Position numbers and translations under genes: made by a program. This document shows positions 42,081-54,000 of a stretch of DNA of 64,000 bases, in pieces (within the stretch, counting starts at the first letter, position 1; each line of letters begins with the position of its first letter). The DNA is taken from positions 61,001 through 125,000 of the forward strand of contig JAVGVS010000057.1 in the NCBI GenBank assembly GCA_032718565.1, given 5' to 3'. Source of the stretch: Distichodus sexfasciatus (Eukaryota > Chordata > Actinopteri > Characiformes > Distichodontidae). The notes beneath the pieces were generated by a model that searched no databases, was not told where the DNA came from, and saw nothing but the letters and a program-made list of their open reading frames with translations.

Positions 42081-45000
42081 GTTTGTTTTACTTCTTTTCT
42101 CTCAGTATGATGTGAATCAGACACTAATTCTGAAGCATTTTGAACTCATTTTGAATTAATCCATTTTTTTAATCATCCGTTTAGATTTATATGATACGTT
42201 CATGTTAAATTCTTTTCCCAAATTATTCCATAGTTTTCCATAGTTGTCCTTCTTGTGTATTCAAACAATTTCTAGAACATAAGATTTGAATGCATATAAG
42301 CGTATAAATAATGCATGTGTTGGTTCTTAATAATCAGCTCTATTTGCAATGTCTATTTGTCAATGTCTTTCTTTTGTGCCCTTTTCCCCATATCTTCAGG
42401 CAGTTTATAGTTAAGGAGCATCTTTATATTGTAAATGTGCACATTAGTCGCAGTGATGTGTCTAATGTGCACCTGTAGAAACGTGTAACTTTGTTAAAAT
42501 GGCGCACAAATAAATGCGTTTTAAAGCAGAGATGCAATATAGCATTCATGTATAATAGCAGGTGTTTGGAAACAGAAGTCACTTTAAGAAACACTGTAAA
42601 TTTAGTAGTGTTTTGCAGAACTTTATTGATTTGTTCTTTTTATTTAAAGATAACAGTTTAACAGTTTCATTCATCTGATTGAGTTCAGGAATAAAAATGA
42701 CAAATTATATGATTGCTTTTGGGGATTTGATATGAATAGAATTTTTTCTGATTTTGAATATGATTACATCTGATCACTGTCACTGACTCAACTGAATCGA
42801 AATAATACTCCTATTTTATGATATTGGCAGACGTTGGATTGCTGTCCAGAACAGATCGAATATTGTATTGGGATGAAACTTATTTACACTCCTACTCTGA
42901 GCAAGGCCCCAAACCCTAGGTTTCCCTGTAATTAGAAAATGAAAGTTGCTCTGGATTAGTGCCTGCTAAATTCCAGAAATGTGAATGTCATTTTAAAACG
43001 TATTATTTTTTAAATGACACATTACCACTCAGGGATATTGTTAATTCTTGTTTGTAATTCCAGATGAATCCGGATGATGGAGCACAGCTGCAGTGTGCTG
43101 TGGCGGTGGAGCATCTGAACGCTTCAGGTCAAGCCGTCAAGCGACAGGCCGTTCGCAAAGCGGGCGTAACTCTAGGACGCAACGAGTTCCAGGAGATGGT
43201 TTTGCGAATCCACAATGGAAAAGTTCCCCAGAACTTCCTGCTGCGTGACTTCCAGCTTTTCACCCGCTTTGCCAAGGACGGCAAATTCACCATTAAGTTT
43301 GTCCCGGAGAACACCCAGGTTCTGATTTCGGACTGTCCTCCGGATCGTTTAAACATATTTTTGAAGACGCTGAGCATCAAGCACCAGGCGTCACAAACCA
43401 ACAAAGCTCTGACTGACCGGGCCAAGCTGAGAGCCGGACTCCCACGAAGTTTCGAGACCATCAGCCCTCTGCAGATGAAGGACCTGCAGAAAGCCAACGA
43501 GCTACGCAGTAAAGTCAATGCTCCCGTTCGATTTAGGGGACCGATGGAAAGGTCGGTCAATGCGGTGGCCGAAGGCAGGCAACAAGTTAAAAGACCTCGA
43601 CCAGATTGCGACACCAGCCCGGTATGAAAATCATGCTTCTCTAACTTATTATTAAATGAGGAGTGACCCAAAACTTTTGTACAAATTTATTAGGTCCTTG
43701 TCACATCCAAGTGAAAAAATATTATAGCAGGGGTGTCCAGTTCCGGTCCTTGGGGGTGTGATCCTGGAGGTTTTCCATCCTACTGGGTGAGTCAGCTCTG
43801 GTGATATTCTGCCTGAGACATGGTGTCGAACCGGGATGGAAAACCTGCAGGATACCAGCCCTCCAGGACCAGAACCAGACACTCCTGTATTATAGCTATT
43901 GTTTGGGGGAGAAAATGTTGGTAGTAACTATGGCTGCCCGATCTGTGATCCCTGCCTAAACGCGCACAGCGATTTAAAGTGATGCTGCTCCGGGGGTGCG
44001 GGGGATTGTGGGATTTTCTTCCAGAAAGTCCAGAAGCAGCTCATTTTATAGACCAAATTGGTTCAAAAATGACAAAACTTCAGTATTTCTTCATTTTCAA
44101 TTGATCAGATTTTTAAAAAAACATTTTATAATGTTATGGTATAATCAATAAGTAAAAAGAAATATGGAACACTTATTTACAAATTATTCAATATTCTGAT
44201 GGACGCCAAATGGGTAAAAAGTGTTTCTGCAATAGAAAGTTAAGCCATAGAAAGCATAATAAAAACTCTGCAACTTGACAATTAAACAATGTTCTTGCTA
44301 TTTCAGTAGTTATATCTACAGTCAGTTTTTGTCAGAAATGTGCTGATTTCACAACTGTTAGCATTTACACATCAAACTATGACAAATTTGAGTAGGGCAG
44401 GACGTCCTCAATACAGCAAAGTGTGTGTGGATAACTGCTACACACACACACACACTAGAATAAGCCTAAAAACAAAGGTATTTTCTGTTTTTGAAAAAGG
44501 ATTTTATCCGATTAATCGATGGAAAAAATCGATTGAATACTCGATTACAAAAAGAATCGATAGTTGCAGCTCTAATAGGGCATAATAATAGGCTAATTTT
44601 ACATTTTCAAAAAAGATTGGAATAGAACGTATGGTGGTATGGGCCCGCGACACGGAGCATTTGGTTAAAAAAAATTTTTTTTAATTCAGTCGTATGATGT
44701 ATTTTTTGCTTTAATCCATGCAGCCAACACACTGTAAGCAGAAGTGCTATGGGCTTTGCAAACGGTTAGCCAACATCACTCCCATACGTTTAATGATGAC
44801 ATTCACACCGTCTTTAGGGCGATGTTCCCTGATTCTCAGTGTGCCAAAACATTTACTTGTGGTAGGGACAAAACCGCTTATCTTGTGCGATTTGGACTCG
44901 CGCCATACATTAAATGGGAGCTTATCTCAAGCGTGAACAAAGGCAGCTTGAAGAAAAAGCAGTTGGTGATTTAAATGCAGATGTTGAAAAGAAGGCTACT

Positions 45001-48000
45001 GAACTGCGACTCCTAACACATCAACAGTGAATCGGTGGAAACAAAAATATTTGGGTTCTTTGCACTTTTGGAGTATTTTACTTTCTGTGCCTGTTTGCAC
45101 ACAGCCATAATATTTTATAATTAGAAGGCAGTTTTATGTCAGAGCTGTTGCTCCAATAAATATGTGCCTTGTTGAAATCAACTAAATTCTAGGGTATTGT
45201 GTTTGTGTTTTTTTTGCTGCCGTGATATTAATTTTTCTTCTAAGAGGTTTTGAAAAGGTCTTAAGTCATTGAATTTGCATATCAAAAATGTGCTGATACC
45301 CTGATCGTGATGTCATATAGATTTGTTGACATAATAATCATAATTGAATCAAGTCGTGAGACCAGTGAAGGTTCACACTGCTATTCTGTACAGGTTCAGC
45401 TCATCACTGTAGGACCGAACAGCACCTTGTCATTTTGCCATAACTAACTGTATGTTGTGGCTCGGTTTACTCTCCCAAGGTGAAGGGTCTCCACCCCAGC
45501 AAAAAACCTGTTCTGTCTCTACCAGTTGCACGAACACTCAGCAAGGAACAAACCGCAGTCCTGGACGCAGTGCTGAGTGGGAAGAATGTGTTTTTCACTG
45601 GAAGTGCAGGTACAGCGTTTATCGCTCATTTGTATTCACGTTCTGATATAAGAATAGATGGTTGACTTTAGCTTGGCCTGATGGAGGTGTATTGCATCAT
45701 TACAATGATGTTGTGGAGATTCAGTGCTGTGGTCGTTTTCCTCAAAATCTCGGCAGATGTCCCAGTGCTCCTCTACTTTTGTGTTTGCAGAGTTTAACCG
45801 TAGTGTAAAACCTCAAATAGACTTTGATCCTCTAATAATCATTTCATATTGATTAATCAGAAAATGAATGAATAATCATTTCCAAATACTGCCATTTAGT
45901 GACTTTTTCCCAGTAGTATAAAATTTTCATGCTATCTGTCTATCCTTCCACATCTTATCTATCCGTCCATCCATCTATCTGTCTGTCTCTTCGTCCATCT
46001 ATCCGTCCATCTCTCTATCTCTTCGTCCATCTTTCTATTTATCTATCTGTCTCTTCATCTGTCTGTGTCCATCTATCTATCTATGCATCCATCTATCTGT
46101 CTTGTTGTCTGTCCGTCTGTCTGTATATATTTCATGTACTGCCATCATAGACATGGGTTTCTTTGATGGTGTGATTTCTCTTTTAGGTACAGGGAAGTCC
46201 TTCCTGTTGAAAAGGATTGTGGGATCGCTGCCTCCCAAAAGTACCTACGCTACCGCCAGTACGGGTGTGGCTGCGTGTCACATAGGAGGCACAACGCTGC
46301 ACAGTTTTGCAGGTCAGAAAGGAAATGGTCATGTGTTAAGCTACTGACCGGTGTCACAGTTTAACAGGAAGCTGGTCCGTTGGTAGAGCAAAGAGGAATT
46401 ATGAGTGTAATCACACTGTACACACGACTGCTTGAAGTCACTTCGATCCACAAATAAACCCTGCATTTTGAAATTTAATTTATCTCATAGAACAAATTGA
46501 TCTATGTACTGATTCGTGAATCATTTATGAATCGATTTTAATCAAATCGTGAGCCAAGGAATCGGAATCGAATCGGGAGATTTTCTGAATCGTGCACCCC
46601 TAATATCTCATGATGCTGACCTGTGTTGCCAGGTATCGGTTCTGGTTCGGCTCCCCTCGAGCAGTGTTTGGAACTTGCCCAGCGTAATGGTGTTCTGCAG
46701 CACTGGACCGGATGCAAACATCTAATCATCGATGAGATCTCCATGGTGGAGGCACAGTTCTTTGACAAACTCGAGGCTATAGCCAGGCATGTTGATATTA
46801 CCATTAACAAACAAACTCCTACCTCCAGCACACGCTACAACCAACTCCCTACCCGTTACGCTACCAACCGCCCTCTAATGGCAGTATTAAGTAATTTAAT
46901 TACAACCGCTCTCAAATAAATGCCTCTTTTCACTTGGCTGTGTTTGCTAATGGCTAGCAGATGGAAAATGGCTGCAGTGAGAGTGCAATATTTGCTTCAA
47001 GCCTCATTGTACTAAGAGTTAATCCAAATTTTGTAGTGCTCAAAAGTGCCCGCTAGCTGCAGATTGTGGTTGAAAGATGAAGACCCGGTTCCCCAGGTAA
47101 GACGCTGTTATCTTGACGTGGTGTTGAGGGATTTTTGTGGTTTTAGGTCCATCAGGAGGTCCACTGAGCCGTTTGGAGGGATTCAGCTGATTGTTTGTGG
47201 AGATTTTCTGCAGCTCCCACCGGTCACCAAGGGAAAGGAGAAACCAAGCTTCTGCTTTCAGGTATTTTATGGAATATACAGTACAGGTCACTGTGGATAG
47301 GTCATTTTTGGGCTTCATCACCCGTCAAGTTTTTAGAGCTCTGCAACAAAAATGTTTTTTAATAATAATAAAATTTTGTATAATGTGACCGTTATGTATA
47401 ATTAGACTGTTCAAGAGTATTAACATTCTTCTAACAAACCTAAATAAAAATGTAGGTAATATTGATGAATGAGGCCCAATAATCTTTATAAATAAAGCAC
47501 TATTCATATTTAAAAATGAACGTCTTTTACACTGCAACTACAAATCAAAGCGAGCAAGCAGTTGGATTATATGGGTCAATGACATGCTCATTTTTGTCAG
47601 GTGGTGCGACCACCTAAAATGTTCCTTTAAACCAAGAAATAGTAGTTTATAGTGAACAAATAGTTGATAACTATGATGTGAATGCTGAATGCATTCATTT
47701 GTATATTTTAATCATTATTTTTTGCCTCTTAATGTAAAATAAAAAAGAATTAAATACTACTAAATAGCTGGCTACAAGAATAAAATAATGTTAAATTATT
47801 GGATATACAAAACACAACCATAAAATAACATTAATAAGTGTAGACACTCTAAGGCACACTAGCCAAAAATTTCACTAAGAATAAACAGGAGGAAAAAAAA
47901 TCTTTTTTACAATTTTTGGGGGGAGTGAAGCTAAAAATATGTTCAAAAAATGAATTTAAACACTTTGAAACGATATTTAACTAGAGACTTGTTTAACACT

Positions 48001-51000
48001 TTGTTCCAATTAAACAATATGCATGACATCCATTTAAAACAAATAATTTAAGCCTTAAAATGTCGAAGTTTTCTTTGTCATTGACCCATAAATAAGTGCA
48101 AGCTGATTGACATATTAGACAAATTTCTTAGACGGTTATAAAAAAGGAACAACTAAAAATGTAAAACTACATTAAAAAGGGGAAAAAATAGAGGTGCTAC
48201 AAATTAAAAATAATATATCAAAAGCCACAGTAAAATTTGAAAGTGGTTCAGCTTTTAAGCCATAAAGTGCTTTGTATGTAAGTAAAATATTTTTTGAATC
48301 AATTTTAGAAGACATGTAGCCAAGGAAGTTAATACAAAAGTGATCATGATCAGAGCTCATTACTGCATTTTTGAATCTGTAATTTTCATTCCCGCTGCTG
48401 GTCTGGATGTTGGATAAATGTGTGAATTCAGTCCGCTGTGCTGCTCAGTAGTGTTGTGGTGTGGTGCTCAGTCGCTGTGTCCTCGTTGCTCCCCCTGTAG
48501 GCCCGGACCTGGTCCAAATGCATCCAGGTGAACATGGAGCTGACAGAGGTGCGCAGGCAAACCGACCGGACCTTCATCTCCCTCCTGCAGGCTGTCAGAG
48601 TGGGCAGGTACCATACCAAGTCAAACCGACCCAATTCCAATTCATCTGGGCCTCAGCGGGATGGTTCTGTACCCAATTAACTCACTCTCAGAACACTCTT
48701 TACCTCCAAAACTTCATTGAAACCTGATTGTGTTTTGACATTAAATTATTAAAACTATAGACGCTCATATAACTTTTAATGTTTCATGTTTTACAGTTAA
48801 TTTCAAAACATATAAATACACAAATGCACAAATACTTATTAAACTGCAGTACAGCTGAACTCTCAGATCTTTCTCGTTTCTTTTTCACATGTTCGATCAC
48901 CTCCTACATGAAATCGAGCAATTACGTGACCTTTAGTCTTGACCCCATGCTGACCTCAGACGTATGTGTTTCCGCCAGGGTGAGTGAGGAAGTCACCGCC
49001 CGGCTCTTGAAAAGCTCCAACAACCGCATCGAGAGGGACGGTATCCTGGCAACCAGGCTGTGCACACACAAGGACGACGTGGAGCTCACTAATGAGAACA
49101 AACTCCGACAGTTACCAGGTCTGACCATCAGCGTGTCCAGCTGTGATGCCAAACTTCCTCTTGCTTTGGGTGTTGATGGTTCTTCACGTCTGTGTGCTTT
49201 AACTATAGTACCTTTAGTGTGTGTTATATTTGACCTAAGAGGTGGTTTCATGTTGGTACCTTTAACAGTCAGACAGCTTTATCAAAATATTAAAAATAAT
49301 GAATGATGCACGAAAATATCGGACTCGTGTCTATATTGGACCTATGCTTAGATTTGTCTGATATTTGATGATGCATTTATCGTACGCTGGAAAGGTAGCT
49401 CTTGTGCCAGGCATGTCCAGAGTCAGAGATGGGCTGTATCCCGAGCCGTGTACTGCTGCACTTAATAGTGTGTTGGTAAGGCACTCTTATCATAATTTTC
49501 TGTGGTAGTATGCATCTCAGGAAATAGCCGGGGTTGTAGTTTAACGACTCTCTACGCACTAGGTAGTGCACATGGAGTCACACACATGCCCTATTTGACT
49601 TAGTACACTACATAGAGTGGGAAGTTACTGTCTCTTAAAATCTTGCGCACTTCTTAAAATGTCAGAACTATGGCGTTATTTTTGGGCCAAAATTCTGACC
49701 GTGCAGTGGAACTTTGGTGGGCAAAGTCTCTTGTCTTTACACACTCAACTTTACCTTCATTTATCGTATCGGCAGATATACGCATGAAAAACACTGTATA
49801 TCGGCATCAGCCAATTGTTTCCCAAATCGGTTCCCAAAAGTAAACATGGGTAAGATTAGATCAATTAGAGGTTGTGACTGTCATTTTCGAAGAATTGTCC
49901 AGCCTTTGAAGAACTAGATTATTCATCGTGTTCTGGTTTGTTCATTTCAGGGCCTTTGCGAGTGTTTCAGGCAGTGGACAGTGACCCGATGTTAGTTAAA
50001 ACCATTGATGCCCAGAGTCCAGTCGGTCAGGTGTTACAGCTTAAAGTAGGAGCACAGGTAAGTACTCAAACTGTCCCCAAATATATGTATCTATATTATA
50101 TTCATCTATGTAGTTAATTTTTTTTTAATTGTGAATTGTCAAATATAAACTTAAACTGACTTCATTTTGTGTTTTTAGGTCATGCTTACCAAAAATCTCG
50201 ATGTCCAGAGAGGTCTTGTGAACGGCGCCAGAGGCGTGGTGATTGACTTCTTACCTGGAAACCAAGGTATCTATCAACACCTCTGTTCATGATGGCTTTA
50301 TCCCTCAGCAGTGGTGATGGATATTAAGATTTCAGATGTACCATCACTTAATATTCAGATTTGCTCCATGAATACGTTGTCGTACTGCCCACATCTGTCT
50401 CATTTACACTGTGAATCAAAAAGGGAGTGGTGTACCTTTACCAACAACTTTAGAAAAAAATGTTAACTTGCAATTTAAATTTTGGATAAAAACTCAAAAC
50501 TTGTATTTCATTGAAAAGTCAATGTGACTAATTGATTATAAAACATTTATTTTTATTTAATTTAGCTACACATTAAAGCTGTGCAATAAAATTTTTTTCA
50601 TTTATTTTGCTAAAAACAGGGATTAAAGTGAAAAAAATTCTTCTGACTGAACTTTTTTCAGGCCAAGCCATATTCCTTTAACAAACACTTTATTTAAATA
50701 GTTGAGACCAATAGCGTTTTAAGGGGAGATTAAACCGCTTTAATATTGCCAGTTTGCATATTTTAAAAGCTTTTTGTAATCTTTGAAAAAAACATACCTT
50801 GACAAATAATCAACCATCTACCACACATCTTTTTAGTGCATGTTTTTATTTATCTTATAACACCAAACAACGTTTTGTGAAACTCTTAATAATTAACAGA
50901 AAAAAGTAATAGCACCACCATTAAATTCCAAAAAGTGCTTTTTCAAAAAGTGTTTTTTCAGTGCATGTTTTTATTTATCTTATAACACCAAACAATGTTT

Positions 51001-54000
51001 TGTGAAACTCTTAATAATGAACAGGGAAAAAAAGTAATAGCATCACCATTAAATTCCAAAAAGTGCTTTTCCCACATCTTCATCATAGTACCGAACAAGA
51101 ACATTCAGAATCCTGTCCATGTTTCCATCTGTTGCCTCATCTACATTTAAAGAAAACATCTTCGTTTTCAGCTTAGATGACAATTCGGATTTCTAATAAG
51201 CAGCAATGCCATGTGTGTACAAGTAGGAGGCATGTGCATTAGACATAGACAATCTTGAACGTGCACTCTTGTCTTTGACAACTGATTGCATTAAATTAAC
51301 TAGCGGTTGTGAGACTGTGAACGACAGGTCATGCTCCGCTATGAAAGAACATATGCGCACTTTTACATCGCACACACGGTCAGCCATAGATGCATGAATC
51401 TCCGTTGTGGTACTTGTCGCACCAGGCAGCGAGCATGTGTACTGTAGAGCACGAACGGCAGCATTGTGACTAGCTTCTGATTGATGGCGAGCTAGCACTT
51501 TTTTGCCATTATTGCCATATTGAAGTTTCCTGTGGCATACTGTGCAAAGACACGTACCTGGTTGTTTGATTTTTTTAGCCCACGAACTAAAAGGCTTGCC
51601 ATTCTCCCCAATTTCGCTAAGCCAAGCCCATCTCCATTTATTTTTTACACTTTTATCAATCTCCGAAACATCGGAGCCTTCCTGCATTATAAGTGTGTCC
51701 ATGCTATCTTAAATATAGTTATACCTCAGCCGTAGCCTGACATGTACTTCTTCAAAACTAAACCAAAACTCGGAGTGGATCCATACCGGAGTGATAACAA
51801 AACGCTTAGAGTGGAGAGAGGAACGTGCATTCGCTCCACTCCAGGCTTTGATCACATCCTCCTCAGCAGGCTGAATACACTTTGTCTTTCCTTAATTTAA
51901 GACCTATTTAAACTAAAATTAAGACATTTATTACACTATTTGAGAAATGTAAGCCTATATATACAGCATTAAAATTATGAAAAGTGAATTTAAAACATTA
52001 AGGACAGGCGGAACAGTGTAATTGACGGAAATCCGTCGATGACTCGCTACAATTAACGGAAATCCGTCGTAACGACGGAGAACTTTAATCCCTGTAAAAA
52101 GCTCAAAAATAACATTTTAATAGTCAGGTAGAAACAAAAATACCCTGTACGACTGAACATTTATCACAAGCATTAAATAATGGAATTCTTTTTCAACAGT
52201 TTTGAAATTTTTGTTTGAATATATTAATAGAACAAATTTGGTTTCTGTGATTCTGTGAAACTTGTGTTATCCAGGGCTGGTCAATATCACCTTAAATCAG
52301 CATCACCTTGATATCCTTATATTTTATGTCATCAAAATAGCCAAAGTTTAGCCATAGTTTGTTGTCAAAAATAAAAATAGTTTTCACAAATTTTCAATTA
52401 ATTCGCTAACCCTAGGTATTTGAGAAGCACTATCAATATGGCTGTATATACTGAACCTCTGTGCTCTCGTCTCTCTGCGTTGTTGTTGTTCGTGTGCTCA
52501 GGTCTCCCCCGTGTGCGTTTCCTGTGCGGTGCTGTGGAGGTGATGAAGCGTGAGCGCTGGACATTTAAGGCGAATGGAGGAGTGTACCTGAGCCGACAGC
52601 AGCTTCCATTAAAATTGGCCTGGGCCATCTCCATACACAAGAGCCAAGTGAGTCTCTACTTCCCCCTCACTCGATTCATCCTGAATTAACTCGCTCTGGG
52701 CCAGTAAACCACTGACTCACACTTCACTCACAGCTCATCCTGAGTGTCTCTCGTTAGTTCTCTCACCTCATGTCCTCTCTCTCTCTGTTTGTGGAAAACA
52801 TGGTTGTGAAGCTGCCGGAGCTTTATCCATTATAAGACTTAGAGTTGGGCGATATCGGCAAAAACATCACGCTATTTCGCTTTTTTTATATTGACTTATC
52901 ACGATAGAGAATTTCACATTTAATTAGCAGTTTATACAGTGATGGTGCCTCATGGCCACTGTAATATAGTAATAATAATTATTATAATTGGAGATGAAGA
53001 AGAGGAGAAAATTCAGAGGAAACAAAATGTCATTCCAAGGTTGAAGTTGTAACTTTATAAGAAGAAAAACAAATATTCTCTGATATTGTAAAATTATAAT
53101 TTTGCAGACTGTATGAGAGGAAAACATTGGATATTATCTGAGATTAAATTGATACATTCACATGAAAAAACTTGGATATTCTCTGACACTGCCATACATT
53201 TGCAAGAAAAACCCTCAAATTTTTCGTAAATGTATGAGAAGAAAATATTGAATATTCTCCAAGATTAAAATCATATTGTGGAAACAATGACAACATACAG
53301 CCAGAAAAATTTGGATTAGAGAGATTTAAGTGGTAACTTTACAAGCAAAACTAACATTTACTAGGGAAAAAAAAGATATTTTCCGAGATCACAGGTCACA
53401 AATTTGGGAGGTCATAAATTTTTGCCAAATCTACAAGGTTGAAGTTGCCTTTACTGTTTTTGCCTTTTGCCTTTACTTTAAATTGTGAAGTAATGCTGAG
53501 CTGTCTGAAGGTCACATTTCTGACTCATTTTTCACAAACCGTTGTGCAGTGCCATGAATCATGGCCTGCAGTTACAATTTGGACCGTGTTTTGCTCCAAC
53601 ACTAATGTCCTCCCATTAGAGGCGTCTGTACGTGTGGTATGAGGTCAGCAGAGCTTAGTATTGATTACAGATTTCAGCTCATCATATCTGGTTTTGGTAC
53701 ATTTTGCCCTTGCTCGAATGAGTGCAGCTGGAATACAGAACCGGGTTTAAAGTCTCGCTCTGAGCGATGGACAGACAGAGTTGGAATATTGATTATGGCT
53801 TTATGCTACTCTTAAACGGCAGCTTTTCAAGCTATTTCTGATTAAAAATATCTAAGCTGCAGCTAAGCTTCCGTTTTAATACATTAGTTATACTTAAAGC
53901 TGCAGAAAAAAGTAGGTGCTTACGTCCAAGCTGTTTCACCCAGTAAAGTGTAATATTTGTGCTGTGAGACTCTTATTTTATGTTTTTTTTTTTTAGGGTA

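Noticed and set aside
43129..43671. 180-codon minus-strand frame over pif1 exon 3
   Set aside because: Antisense shadow of the real PIF1 coding sequence.
46787..46800. Using GT at about 46791 as the exon 6 donor
   Set aside because: It would add a codon and shift the reading frame into exon 7; the GC donor alone gives the conserved AR-SIRR junction.
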